DNA from: Bacteroidota bacterium
GTDB lineage: Bacteria > Bacteroidota > Ignavibacteria > UBA10030 > UBA6906
Direction of reading: 5' to 3'
NCBI GenBank assembly: GCA_030835135.1
Contig: JAUQWO010000025.1
Location: forward strand, 1 to 64,000
DNA length: 64,000 nt
Below, piece by piece: positions 8,964-18,157 of this stretch (the first letter of the stretch is position 1; each line of letters begins with the position of its first letter). Below the pieces are notes generated by a model. That model was given only the letters and a program-made list of their open reading frames with translations, was not told the DNA's origin and searched no databases. The translations under genes and the position numbers were made by a program.

Positions 8964-9327
8964 AGACGATGTGGCGACCCGGATGACGCTCGCCAAGCAG
9001 CTGAAGCAGCTTGGGCATAGGGTCCTCGAGGCCGAAGACGGGGAGGTCGCCAAACATCTGTATGACCAGCATCATCCGGATGCAGTGTTCACGGACTGGA
9101 TGATGCCGGAAGTGGATGGTGTGGAGCTGTGCCGGTACATCCGCACGCATTCCCAAAGCAAAGGCACGTATGTCTGCATGGTGACCGTGAAGGGAGGCGA
9201 CTGGAGCCGGCGGGAAGGTTTCGAAGCCGGCGCCAACGACTATCTCGTGAAGCCCGTGCGTCAGGAAGACCTGGAACAGAAGCTCCGTGCGGTGGTTGAT
9301 CTGAGAACTGTGACCCGGATACGCTGA
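8944..9327 (+). CDS. Single-domain CheY-like response regulator
   Basis: A 127-residue receiver with no output domain. Acidic pocket E7-D8-D9, phosphoacceptor D51 in TDWMMPEVDG, and conserved K in YLVKPV are present. ATG 8944 follows GGAAGGGGG. It lies two bases before a CheB-like gene, so the pair is cotranscribed. The receiver probably serves as a phosphate-carrying signal or sink in this accessory chemotaxis cluster; its partner kinase is not identifiable here. Confidence 0.9.
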   Translation: MLVLIAEDDVATRMTLAKQLKQLGHRVLEAEDGEVAKHLYDQHHPDAVFTDWMMPEVDGVELCRYIRTHSQSKGTYVCMVTVKGGDWSRREGFEAGANDYLVKPVRQEDLEQKLRAVVDLRTVTRIR

Positions 9328-9329
9328 GT

Positions 9330-10340
9330 ATGAGAGTTCTGATCGTTGAAGATGATGCTGTCAGTCTGGTCCTGTTGAAGAAAGTGCTCCGCAAGGAGCA
9401 ATACGAGATCCTCACCGCCAGGAACGGCGCCGAGGCCTTCGAAGTTCTCCGCCGGGAACCGGTGGATGCCGTCCTGACGGATTGGATGATGCCGGAGATG
9501 GACGGGATGGAACTCGTGAAGAAGATCCAGACGAACATCACACCCATGCCCTTGCTCATGATGGTGACGGCGCTTGCCTCGCCCCAGGCACGGCAGCGGG
9601 CGCTGGAGGCAGGGGCGGATGTGTATGTGACCAAACCGATCGATGCCGGGCAGGTGATCGATGCCCTGCAGAAAGGGTTGGCGCAGAAGCGGCAGGGCCA
9701 GCAGTATGAGAAGGTGTTGAAGGGCGCCGACGGTGGGTGGCGGGGGAATGTCGTGGGTGTCGGCATCACGGCGAGCACCGGCGGTCCCCCGATGGTGCGG
9801 GAACTCCTACATGGGATCTCGCCGACCACGGATGCGGCGTTCTTCATCGTGCAGCATGGCCCGGCCTGGATGCTGGAAGCATTTGCGACACGGCTTCAGG
9901 AAGAAACCACGATGCCCGTGCGCCTCGGCAAGCACGATATGCGCGTGGAGGCGGGCACCGTGTATCTCGCCCCGGGCGACAGGCACATGATCGTCGACCC
10001 TGGACAACCACGCCTCCTGCTGACGGATGATCCGCCGGAGAACTATGTACGTCCCGCCGCCGACCCGCTCTTCCGGAGCATGGCCACGGCGTTCCGGCAG
10101 CGGGCGCTCGTTGCCGTGCTCACGGGTATGGGGCGCGATGGAACGATCGGCTCTGGATATGTGAATGTCTCCGGAGGCGTGGTCCTCGCCCAGGACCCTG
10201 CAACCGCCACGGTCGAATCCATGCCGGGCTCTGTTGTCGCACTGCGGATCTCCCGGATGCATGCACCGGTGCCGAAGCTTGCGACCGAGATCAACCGGTT
10301 GATCCAGGAACTGCAGCACGCTACGGTAAGGGCTCTCTGA
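9330..10340 (+). CDS. cheB: CheB-type receiver-methylesterase (accessory copy)
   Basis: A 336-residue protein with an N-terminal receiver (D51 in [10 protein letters not shown]) and a C-terminal CheB methylesterase domain. The catalytic triad is visible: S149 in TASTGGP, H176 in IVQHGP and D270 in TGMGRDG. It would remove methyl groups from, or deamidate, MCP glutamyl sites. The linker is short (about residues 122-140), and the sequence differs clearly from the main CheB at 28749. It sits in an operon with a stand-alone receiver upstream and a CheR-like methyltransferase downstream (1-base overlap), suggesting a second adaptation module. Confidence 0.9.
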   Translation: MRVLIVEDDAVSLVLLKKVLRKEQYEILTARNGAEAFEVLRREPVDAVLTDWMMPEMDGMELVKKIQTNITPMPLLMMVTALASPQARQRALEAGADVYVTKPIDAGQVIDALQKGLAQKRQGQQYEKVLKGADGGWRGNVVGVGITASTGGPPMVRELLHGISPTTDAAFFIVQHGPAWMLEAFATRLQEETTMPVRLGKHDMRVEAGTVYLAPGDRHMIVDPGQPRLLLTDDPPENYVRPAADPLFRSMATAFRQRALVAVLTGMGRDGTIGSGYVNVSGGVVLAQDPATATVESMPGSVVALRISRMHAPVPKLATEINRLIQELQHATVRAL

Positions 10341-10954
10341 TGGCCTTCACGTTCTTCTTCCGGGACATGAGCATCCTGGATCTCATCGGTCAGCACGTCG
10401 TTCCCGCCGTCTCGGGCTTCACCCGGGTGCGGGTCTGGGATGCCGGGTGTGCGATGGGACCCGAACCGTATTCGCTCGCGATCGTCATCGCGGAACGCAT
10501 GGGGCATTTCATGTTCCGCAATGTCCGCATCGATGCCACCGACATCGATGAACAGGACCAGTTCGGCAAGACCATCATCGCCGGCGTCTATCCCGAAGAA
10601 CCCCTGAAACGCATCCCGCCGGAGTTGTTCGCGCGGTATTTCGAACCGGCGGACCAGCCCGGCCAGTACCGCGTGGTCCAGATGGTCCGCGACAGGATCC
10701 ATTTTCAGAAGCATGATCTGCTGTCACTGAAATCCATCGGCTCGTCCTATCATCTCGTCATGTGCAAGAACGTCCTCCTGCACTTCCAGCAGCACGAGCG
10801 CGCAGAGGTGATCCGCATGTTCCATGCGTCCCTCGCCCCGGGCGGGTTCTTTGCCACCGAGCAGACCCAGAAGTTGCCCGATGAGGTCGCGGGGTTGTTC
10901 GAACAGGTGTCGCCGGAAGGACAACTCTTCCGGAAGCTCGAGCGCGCGCCGTGA
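10340..10954 (+). CDS. CheR-like methyltransferase lacking the N-terminal helical domain
   Basis: A 204-residue SAM-dependent methyltransferase related to CheR. It has the SAM-binding segment VWDAGCAMGPEPYSLA, the acidic loop ATDIDEQ, and MCKNVLLHF in place of the family's CRNVLIYF. Canonical CheR has about 280 residues with an alpha-helical N-terminal domain that contacts the receptor; here only about nine residues precede the SAM domain core. The start overlaps the CheB-like stop by one base. It may methylate a noncanonical target, or have lost receptor recognition. The intact CheR is at 23791. Confidence 0.8.
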   Translation: MAFTFFFRDMSILDLIGQHVVPAVSGFTRVRVWDAGCAMGPEPYSLAIVIAERMGHFMFRNVRIDATDIDEQDQFGKTIIAGVYPEEPLKRIPPELFARYFEPADQPGQYRVVQMVRDRIHFQKHDLLSLKSIGSSYHLVMCKNVLLHFQQHERAEVIRMFHASLAPGGFFATEQTQKLPDEVAGLFEQVSPEGQLFRKLERAP

Positions 10955-11565
10955 AGGTCATCCCTCTCCGGTCGCCGGGCCCGGTGTATTCGGGCTGGGC
11001 GTATCTGCTCCTCGGCGAGTGGAACAGATTGGAGGACGTGAATGCCCTCGTGGATACCGGGACCGATGGAGGGATCGTCGATATCGTACAGACGATGAAC
11101 ACCGGGATCGGCAAGCGGCAGGTCGACATCGTTCTTCTCACGCATTCTCATTTCGATCATGCCGGCGGCGTCGGACGCGTGACCGCCACCTATGGCTGTC
11201 CCGTTGCAGCCATCGCTCCCACCGACGGTGTCACACGCCTTGTGCATGATGGAGAGATCATTCGACTCGCAGACAGGGACGCGGAGATCATGGCGTGTAA
11301 CGAGCACTCCATGGACTCCATGTGCATCTATGTGCACGGCGATGGCTATCTGTTCACCGGCGATACCCCGCTGTTCGTCCGGTCGACGGGGGGAACCTAC
11401 AGCGACGAGTTCGCGACCCTCCTCCGGCGTCTCACCCGCCTGCCAGTGCGAGCCATTTTTCCTGGCCACGATGTCCCTACCGTCGAAGGGGCCCAGGAGC
11501 TCATCTCCAGGACACTGGCCATCGTCGAGGCAGATATCGAGAAATCCCGTCCATGTGCACAATAG
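10951..11565 (+). CDS. MBL-fold metallo-hydrolase
   Basis: A 204-residue metallo-beta-lactamase-fold protein. The metal motif THSHFDHAGG, the bridging Asp in FTGDTP, and a late His in FPGHD are visible; the usual TPGHT-type segment reads CNEHSMDS. No signal peptide, so cytoplasmic. The GTG start overlaps the preceding stop (GTGA). Substrate unknown. MBL-like di-iron oxygen-binding proteins occur in some chemotaxis systems, but this one keeps the hydrolase-type HxHxDH, so that role would be speculation. Confidence 0.85.
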   Translation: MKVIPLRSPGPVYSGWAYLLLGEWNRLEDVNALVDTGTDGGIVDIVQTMNTGIGKRQVDIVLLTHSHFDHAGGVGRVTATYGCPVAAIAPTDGVTRLVHDGEIIRLADRDAEIMACNEHSMDSMCIYVHGDGYLFTGDTPLFVRSTGGTYSDEFATLLRRLTRLPVRAIFPGHDVPTVEGAQELISRTLAIVEADIEKSRPCAQ

Positions 11566-11721
11566 TCACCACCTAGATCCTCTCCGCTTCGTTCACACCT
11601 GTTCTTCTCCGATCCGCACTCATCATTTCCTGCTAAATCCCTGAAATTTCAATGGAATAATTGTAATAATTACACGCATCCTTGGCATGGGTTTAGAAGT
11701 GTAATTTTTGTCCGGGGAGTG

Positions 11722-11741
11722 GGATGAGCCGGTGCTCATCC
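11722..11741 (+). promoter_or_regulatory. Perfect inverted repeat in leader of giant hybrid kinase
   Basis: GGATGAGC-CGGT-GCTCATCC, an 8-bp perfect stem with 4-base loop, ends 35 bases before the chosen kinase start. The surrounding gap (11566-11776) is unusually AT-rich at 11635-11710. The repeat could be an operator or a leader hairpin. No recognised regulator site. Confidence 0.35.
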
Positions 11742-11776
11742 AGCATTCTCCTCCATTGGCGAACGCAACAGGGATC

Positions 11777-14700
11777 ATGTCCAGGGCAAAGATACTTATC
11801 GTTGAGGATGAGCGGATCGTGGCCAACGATCTGCGCGGCCGTCTGGACCGCATCGGGTACGATGTGGTGGGGATGGCGTGTACGGGTGAGGATGCCATCG
11901 CCCGTGCGCGCGAGCATCTGCCCGATATCGTCCTGATGGATATCACCCTCAAGGGAACAATGGATGGCGTGGCAGCCGCGGAAGAGATCGGTCGCGTCTC
12001 CGATATCCCTGTCATCTTCATGACCGCTCACTCGGACGATGTGACACTGCAACGTGCGAAGCTGACCGGCCCGTTCGGGTACATCCTCAAGCCGCTGGAA
12101 GAGCGTGAACTCCACACCACCATCGAGATGGCTCTGTACAAGAGCACCATGGACCGGCGGTTGCGCGAGAATGAGCGATGGCTTTCGACCACCCTTGGTT
12201 CCATTGCCGATGCCGTCATCACAACGGATGCGGCAGGCCTCATCCGGCTCGTGAACCCGGTTGCGGAGATGATGACCGGATGGACAAAGGAAATGGCGCT
12301 CGGCAAGCACATCAACGAGGTGTGCCGGCTGGAGACGGAGCAGGGTCATGGTGACCGCCACGCCCCGTTCGTGTTGCTCGTCGGACGCGATGGGCGCCGG
12401 ACACCTGTCGAGCAGAATGTGACGTCCATCCGCGATGCGCGTGGCAGCGTGAGCGGCATGGTCCACGTGTTCAGGAACCGGACAGAGCAGCAACAGGTCC
12501 TTTCGGTCTTCGACAGCATCGCGGAATCCATTTATGTCTCCGATCCGGTCACCTACCAGATCCTGTTTGCGAACAGGCATTTGCAGGATGTCACCGGAAG
12601 GCAGCTCATCGGCGGGACCTGCTACAAGGAATTGCACGATGCGTCGGCCCCGTGTTCCTTCTGCACCAATGAGATCATCCGCCGGCCCGGCAATGAGTCG
12701 CTCCAGTGGGAATATCACGACGAGGCGAGCGGTCGTGACTACCTGATCACGGACAAGATGATCATGTGGTCCGACGGCCGGCCCGTCCGGTTCGAACTTG
12801 CGCTCGACATCACCGAACACAAACGTGCGGAATCGGCGATCCACCAGCAGGCGGTGTTCCAGCAGTTGATGCTTGACGCGATCCCGTTGCCGGTCTACTT
12901 CAAGGCGTCGGAGGGACACTTCCTCGGGTGCAATACCGCATTCGAGACATTCACCGGGTGGACCCGAGACGCATTGGTCGGGAAGACGGTGTATCAGATC
13001 TTCGGCGACCAGCATGCGCCTGTGCAGGAGCAGCTCGAGCAGGAGATCATCCGTGACGCGCATGTCCTCGTCCGCGAGATCGAGGTGCGTAATCATGCCG
13101 GAGAACTCCGGCAGGTGCAGTTCCATGCCGCCCCATTCTCTTCCGGCGAGGGGGGCCCTGTCGCAGGGTTCGTGGGGGCCCTGCTGGATGTCACCGAGCG
13201 ACAGCACAACGAAGAGGAATTGCGCAAGCTTTCGCGCGCTGTGGATCAGAGTCCCACGTCCATCGTGATCACGAATATGGACGGCAATATCGAATATGTG
13301 AACCCGGCGTTCGAGACACTGACCGGATATTCGCGGGCCGAAGCACTGGGCCAGAATCCGCGCATCCTCAAATCGGGTCTCACAGACCCCGCGATCTACC
13401 GCGACATGTGGATGCAGCTCAGCAGCGGGCGTGTGTGGCGGGGCGAGCTGGCGAACAGGAAGAAGGATGGCGAGACCTTCTGGGAAACCGCCTCGATCTC
13501 CCCGGTCCGCAATAACGAAGGAGAGATCACGCATTTCGTGGCCGTGAAACAGGATGTCACGGCGAGAAAGAAGCTGGATGACGAGCTCTCCCGTCTGGCG
13601 TATGTGACCCGTTCGATCGGCGAATTCGTGGTCATTGCCGACACGCACGCGCGGGTGACGTATGTGAACAAGGCGTTCGCCGACCGGTTCGGCTACGCCG
13701 CTGAAGAGATCACCGGCCACCGGCTCGAGGAGTTCATCTCCTCGTCCACCGATCCCCTTCTCATGCGGGGTATCCTCCGGGGTACCATCCGCGGTGGCTG
13801 GAGCGGCGATCTTCGCGGCCGGACGAACACCGGCGAGGAGTTCTGGATGTCGCTGACCACCTCCCTGTTGTCGCAGGAGGGTCGTGTCATCGGCGTCGTT
13901 GTGGTCGGTCGCGATATCTCGGAACGGCGGCGCGCCGAGGACCTCCTGAGGAAATCCGAGGCGCAGTTCCGTTCGGTGTGGGAGCATTCCCAGGATGGCA
14001 TGCGGCTCACCGATCCCCTCGGAAACGTCCTGATGGTGAACGAGGCCTTCTGCCGGATGGTCGGGAAGACCCGGGCCGACCTGGAAGGCGGGATGATCGA
14101 TGCCTTTTATGCTCAGGGCGACAGTGTGCGTGTGCTCCACCAGTACCGCGTGCGGTTCGAGACACGCACCGTGGAGAAGTTCTTCGAGCGGGAGATGTGG
14201 CTCTGGGACAACCGCCGCGTGTGGTTCGCGGTGTCGAACACCATCATCGAGGTCGAAGGCCAGCAGCCTATGCTGCTGAGCCTGTTCCGGGATATCACCG
14301 AGCGGAAGATCGCGGATCAGGCGCTGGCAGACCATGCCGCGGAGCTGCTCGTGGCCAAATCCAAGGCCGAGGAACAGGCGCGGATGCTTGAACTGCAGGC
14401 GGTGGAACTCCGTCAGGCCAAGGAAGAGGCGATCCAGGCGTCGCGCTTCAAATCGGAGTTCGTCGCGAACATGAGCCATGAGATCCGCACACCCATGAAT
14501 GGTGTCATCGGCATGACCGGCCTGTTGCTGGACACGCGGCTGTCCGATGAGCAGCGCGAGTATGCGGAGATCATTCGGACCTCGGGCGACGCGTTGCTGA
14601 CGATCATCAATGATATCCTCGACTTCTCGAAGATGGAAGCCGGCAAGCTCACCCTCGAGAACACGGATCATGATCTGCGGTCAACCGTGGAGGAGGCCAT

Positions 14701-16417
14701 CGACCTGCTTGCCACCCGTGCGCACGAGAAGCACCTCGAGCTTTCCTGTGTGGTGGATGAGAATGTACCGGTCATGGTCTATGGTGACCCCGGCCGTCTG
14801 CGCCAGGTGCTGGTCAATCTGCTGGGCAACGCGATCAAATTCACCGAGCAGGGTGAGGTTGGGATCCGTGTCCATTGCGAGCATCAGGACGGCGAAGGGA
14901 TACGGCTGCGGTTCGAGGTGTGGGACACGGGGATCGGATTGACGCCGGAGGGCCGGAGCCGTCTCTTCCAGCCGTTCTCACAGGCGGATGGCTCGACGAC
15001 GCGGAAGTTCGGAGGGACCGGTCTGGGACTCATGATCTCCAAGCAGCTGGTCGAACTGATGGGTGGCATCATCGACGTGCAGAGCGAACATGGCAAAGGC
15101 AGTACATTCTGGTTCACCGTCCGCTTCCTCCAGAGTTCCCGTGCGGTGCCCGTCTCGCTGGATGCCCGCCCCCTGATCGGCCGGAGGGTGTTGATCGTTG
15201 ACGACAACCAGACGAGCCGATCGATCCTGCTCCATCAGCTCGAGCGGTGGGGCATGCGGTGTGTCGCGGTAGCGGATGCGTTGCAGGCTCTCCGGCTGAT
15301 GCAGGAGAGTGCTGCACTGGGCGATCCGTTCGCCCTCATCCTGGTGGATATGCAGATGCCGGGGATGGATGGCTCATCGCTGGCGGCAACGATCAAGCAT
15401 GATCCGTTCCTCAGGAGTTCCATCATCGTGATGCTCTCGTCGCTTGGCGGTGGGCAGATCCCTGTGGATGCGGCCGAAGGCGTGGCGTTGTGCCTGACGA
15501 AGCCCGTTAAAGAGGGTGCGTTGTACGAAGCATTGCTGACCGTTCTGGATGGAGAAGGGTCCTCCGCGAGCATGGTCCCCGTTCCCCATGGACAGGACTC
15601 GACGGTGCGGACCAGAAAATCGTTGCGGATCCTGGTGGCTGAAGATAATCCTGTGAACCAGAAAGTGGCATTGCGCATGCTGACCAAACTGGGCTGCCGG
15701 GCGGATGTCGTCGGGAACGGGAAGGAGGCGGTCGAAGCCGTCCGCGCCGTGCCGTATGACATGGTCTTCATGGACTGCAATATGCCCGAGGTGGACGGAT
15801 TCGAAGCCACCCGGATGATACGGGCACTGAATCATAATCATAAACAAACGGTGATCATAGCCATGACAGCGAACGCGTTGAAGGGCGACAAGGAGAAATG
15901 CCTTGAAGCGGGGATGGATGACTACATAGCGAAGCCGGTGCGGCAGAACGAGCTCGCGGCCATGGTCGACCAGTGGAGCGGAACACAGGATCCGGCGCCG
16001 GATATCCCTGTTGCTGCTCCGGCGCCGGGCCCGGTCGCAGAAGATCTGGGGGGGCCTGCGGTGGACGTTGCACGCCTGGACGAGCTCGCAGAACTCGGGG
16101 ATGAGGAGGATCCGGACTGGCTGGTCAGCATACTGGACAAGTTCGTCGAGGATGCATCCTCCCGGATCGTGAAACTCGTGGTCGCATCCGAGTCCGGCGA
16201 TGCCACCCAGCTTGGCCAGGTGGCACACGCCCTCAAAGGGAGCTGCGGGAATATAGGTGCGGCAGGCATGGTGACCGTGTGCCAGCAGCTCCAGGTGCTG
16301 GGGAAAGCTGGCTCCGTGCAGGGTGCGGGGGACATGATCACGGCCCTGGAAAAGGAGTTTGCCCGGGTGCGAACGTCACTCACGGGCTACATGCAGACGA
16401 AAGTCAAGGCGCAATGA
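11777..16417 (+). CDS. Giant multi-PAS hybrid histidine kinase (REC-PAS x6-HisKA-HATPase-REC-REC-HPt)
   Basis: A 1546-residue cytoplasmic phosphorelay kinase without TM segments. Order: receiver (about 4-120), six PAS-like segments (about 135-860; the second has CYKEL plus PCSFC cysteines), HisKA with H901 in [11 protein letters not shown], HATPase (about 1015-1125), two receivers ([18 protein letters not shown]), and HPt with H1484 in [11 protein letters not shown] chose ATG 11777 because the receiver core begins directly ([11 protein letters not shown]); a longer TTG start at 11708 is possible. The next gene, a receiver with zinc ribbon, overlaps its stop and is the likely phosphate acceptor. 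Signals sensed are unknown. Confidence 0.92.
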   Translation: MSRAKILIVEDERIVANDLRGRLDRIGYDVVGMACTGEDAIARAREHLPDIVLMDITLKGTMDGVAAAEEIGRVSDIPVIFMTAHSDDVTLQRAKLTGPFGYILKPLEERELHTTIEMALYKSTMDRRLRENERWLSTTLGSIADAVITTDAAGLIRLVNPVAEMMTGWTKEMALGKHINEVCRLETEQGHGDRHAPFVLLVGRDGRRTPVEQNVTSIRDARGSVSGMVHVFRNRTEQQQVLSVFDSIAESIYVSDPVTYQILFANRHLQDVTGRQLIGGTCYKELHDASAPCSFCTNEIIRRPGNESLQWEYHDEASGRDYLITDKMIMWSDGRPVRFELALDITEHKRAESAIHQQAVFQQLMLDAIPLPVYFKASEGHFLGCNTAFETFTGWTRDALVGKTVYQIFGDQHAPVQEQLEQEIIRDAHVLVREIEVRNHAGELRQVQFHAAPFSSGEGGPVAGFVGALLDVTERQHNEEELRKLSRAVDQSPTSIVITNMDGNIEYVNPAFETLTGYSRAEALGQNPRILKSGLTDPAIYRDMWMQLSSGRVWRGELANRKKDGETFWETASISPVRNNEGEITHFVAVKQDVTARKKLDDELSRLAYVTRSIGEFVVIADTHARVTYVNKAFADRFGYAAEEITGHRLEEFISSSTDPLLMRGILRGTIRGGWSGDLRGRTNTGEEFWMSLTTSLLSQEGRVIGVVVVGRDISERRRAEDLLRKSEAQFRSVWEHSQDGMRLTDPLGNVLMVNEAFCRMVGKTRADLEGGMIDAFYAQGDSVRVLHQYRVRFETRTVEKFFEREMWLWDNRRVWFAVSNTIIEVEGQQPMLLSLFRDITERKIADQALADHAAELLVAKSKAEEQARMLELQAVELRQAKEEAIQASRFKSEFVANMSHEIRTPMNGVIGMTGLLLDTRLSDEQREYAEIIRTSGDALLTIINDILDFSKMEAGKLTLENTDHDLRSTVEEAIDLLATRAHEKHLELSCVVDENVPVMVYGDPGRLRQVLVNLLGNAIKFTEQGEVGIRVHCEHQDGEGIRLRFEVWDTGIGLTPEGRSRLFQPFSQADGSTTRKFGGTGLGLMISKQLVELMGGIIDVQSEHGKGSTFWFTVRFLQSSRAVPVSLDARPLIGRRVLIVDDNQTSRSILLHQLERWGMRCVAVADALQALRLMQESAALGDPFALILVDMQMPGMDGSSLAATIKHDPFLRSSIIVMLSSLGGGQIPVDAAEGVALCLTKPVKEGALYEALLTVLDGEGSSASMVPVPHGQDSTVRTRKSLRILVAEDNPVNQKVALRMLTKLGCRADVVGNGKEAVEAVRAVPYDMVFMDCNMPEVDGFEATRMIRALNHNHKQTVIIAMTANALKGDKEKCLEAGMDDYIAKPVRQNELAAMVDQWSGTQDPAPDIPVAAPAPGPVAEDLGGPAVDVARLDELAELGDEEDPDWLVSILDKFVEDASSRIVKLVVASESGDATQLGQVAHALKGSCGNIGAAGMVTVCQQLQVLGKAGSVQGAGDMITALEKEFARVRTSLTGYMQTKVKAQ

Positions 16418-16944
16418 AGGTCCTGATCGCAGAGGATGACCCGGTCTCCAGTTACGTGCTGGCGGCGCGGATCAAGAAGATGGGGCATGAGGTCCTCGTG
16501 ACCGAGAACGGCAAGGAAGCCTGGCAGGCATATCAGCAGGACCATCCCCGGCTCGTCATTACGGACTGGATGATGCCGGAGATGAACGGCATCGAACTGA
16601 TCCGCCTCATCCGCAATGCGGACTCGAACCTGTACACCTATGTGATCCTGCTGACGGCCCTGAGCAGCCGGGCGCACTATCTGGAGGGGATGAACGCCGG
16701 CGCAGATGATTTTGTGACGAAACCGCTGGAGGCCGATGGCCTCCGGATCCGGCTCCAGGTGGCCGAGCGCATCCTCTCGTTGCAGCAGGAGCGGCACCAG
16801 CTGGAGGGACTTCTCCCGATCTGTGCGTACTGCAAGCGCATCCGGGATGAGCATGATGAGTGGCACGTGTTGGAAACATATGTCGGGGAGAAGACGGAAG
16901 CCTTGTTCTCGTCGACCCTCTGCCCCGATTGTCAGTCGACGTAA
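16414..16944 (+). CDS. Response regulator with C-terminal zinc-ribbon-like segment
   Basis: A 176-residue protein: receiver (about 1-120; phosphoacceptor in [10 protein letters not shown]) plus a tail carrying [14 protein letters not shown] and LCPDC, i.e. two CxxC pairs that could bind zinc. ATG 16414 overlaps the kinase stop (ATGA), so production is coupled to the upstream hybrid kinase. No DNA-binding domain. The same tail occurs in the gene at 20338 and is widespread in phosphorelay proteins, but its output is unknown. Confidence 0.88.
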   Translation: MKVLIAEDDPVSSYVLAARIKKMGHEVLVTENGKEAWQAYQQDHPRLVITDWMMPEMNGIELIRLIRNADSNLYTYVILLTALSSRAHYLEGMNAGADDFVTKPLEADGLRIRLQVAERILSLQQERHQLEGLLPICAYCKRIRDEHDEWHVLETYVGEKTEALFSSTLCPDCQST

Positions 16945-16964
16945 TACACTAAGGGAACGATGGT

Positions 16965-17315
16965 ATGGGACTGATCAGTCTGAATGATATCAAGCCGGGA
17001 ATGAAACTGGCTGCCGAGGTGAAGGACCGCGCAGGCCGGACGCTGCTGGCGGCAGGCCAGGAGATCACGGAAAAGCACCTGAAGATCTTCAAGACCTGGG
17101 GGGTCACGGATGCCAATATCGAGGGGGCATCGCAGGAAGATATGGTCTCCCAGGATCTGGTGGATGTGGATCCCGAGATCCATGCGAAGGCCGAGGAGTT
17201 CATTCTGGCGAAGTTCCGCCATGCGGGAACGACCCATCCCGGTCTGAAAGAACTTGCACGCCTTGCCACCATGCGGCGGGTGCGCGAAATGACGGAGGGT
17301 GGCCATGGAAATTAG
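16965..17315 (+). CDS. Small DUF3391-like protein preceding HDOD
   Basis: A 116-residue soluble protein. Its first 50 residues (LNDIKPGMKLAAEVKDRAGRTLLAAGQEI) resemble the small beta domain found before HD-GYP domains (DUF3391-like). The rest is helical with no catalytic motif. ATG 16965 has AAGGGAA nearby. The end overlaps the HDOD gene by 11 bases, so the two are translationally coupled and may form one functional unit. Function not known. Confidence 0.7.
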   Translation: MGLISLNDIKPGMKLAAEVKDRAGRTLLAAGQEITEKHLKIFKTWGVTDANIEGASQEDMVSQDLVDVDPEIHAKAEEFILAKFRHAGTTHPGLKELARLATMRRVREMTEGGHGN

Positions 17316-18156
17316 TCCGCGTGACCTGCTCAAAGGCTATGTGGAGGTCTCCTCATTGCCGATGATCCACCTCCGGCTCGAGGAGGCGATCAACAATCAG
17401 AACAAGTCGATGTCCGACATCGCGAAGGTCATCCGTGAGGACCCCGGCCTGACCGCACGGCTGCTCCGCATCGTGAACAGTGCGTTCTACAACTTCCCGT
17501 CCAAGATCGAGACGATCTCGCAGGCTGTCACGATCGTCGGCACCCAGCAGCTCAGCGCGCTCGCCCTCGCGACATCGGTGATGAAGATGTTCAAGGGGTT
17601 GCCGCAGAACCTGGTGAGCATGGACTCCTTCTGGCGGCACAGCATTGCGTGCGGTCTCGCCGCGCGTATGATCGGGTCGCTCCGGCGGGAGACCAAACCG
17701 GAACGGTTCTTCGTGGCGGGCATGCTGCACGACATCGGCCGGTTGATCATGTACACGAAGCTCACCGACCCGATGAAGGAGATCCTGGATACGGCGGCAA
17801 AGCAGCAAACCCTGCTCTACGAAGAGGAGCGCACCAGACTCGGGTTCACCCATGCGGTCGTCGGAGGCATCCTGTTGCAGACGTGGAAGTTGCCGACCAG
17901 CCTGGAAGAGATCGTGATGTATCATCACAACCCGAAAGCTGCCACGCGCTATCCGATGGAGACCGCCATGGTGCACGTCGCTGATATCATCGTGCATTCG
18001 ATGGGCCTCGGCAGCAGCGGCGAAGTGTTCGTGCCGCCGCTCGACAACGAGGCGTGGGACAAACTCGGGCTGTCGCCCAGCGTGATGTCGAGCGTGGAGG
18101 AACAGGTCGACCGGCAGTATCAGGACGCGCTTCAGACCATGTTGACGGACATGTGA
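17305..18156 (+). CDS. HDOD domain signalling protein
   Basis: A 283-residue HDOD-family protein. The domain covers nearly the whole chain: [44 protein letters not shown] and a retained HD pair in MLHDIG. ATG 17305 is preceded by GGAGGG; a GTG at 17299 is an alternative. HDOD proteins lack established enzymatic activity and act as scaffolds in signalling and motility. It starts inside the DUF3391-like gene and ends one base before a hybrid kinase, so it likely acts with that kinase. Three further HDOD proteins lie at 52.8-55.8 kb. Confidence 0.9.
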   Translation: MEISPRDLLKGYVEVSSLPMIHLRLEEAINNQNKSMSDIAKVIREDPGLTARLLRIVNSAFYNFPSKIETISQAVTIVGTQQLSALALATSVMKMFKGLPQNLVSMDSFWRHSIACGLAARMIGSLRRETKPERFFVAGMLHDIGRLIMYTKLTDPMKEILDTAAKQQTLLYEEERTRLGFTHAVVGGILLQTWKLPTSLEEIVMYHHNPKAATRYPMETAMVHVADIIVHSMGLGSSGEVFVPPLDNEAWDKLGLSPSVMSSVEEQVDRQYQDALQTMLTDM

Positions 18157-18157
18157 C

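Noticed and set aside
11683-11698. Possible sigma-54 site TGGCAT-N5-TAGA before the giant kinase
   Set aside because: The -12 half lacks both TT and GC, so the match is too weak to list as a promoter.
11693-14671. A 992-residue open frame on the minus strand opposite the giant kinase
   Set aside because: It mirrors the codon bias of a high-GC gene, has no domain resemblance or ribosome site, and the plus strand encodes clear REC, PAS and HisKA motifs.
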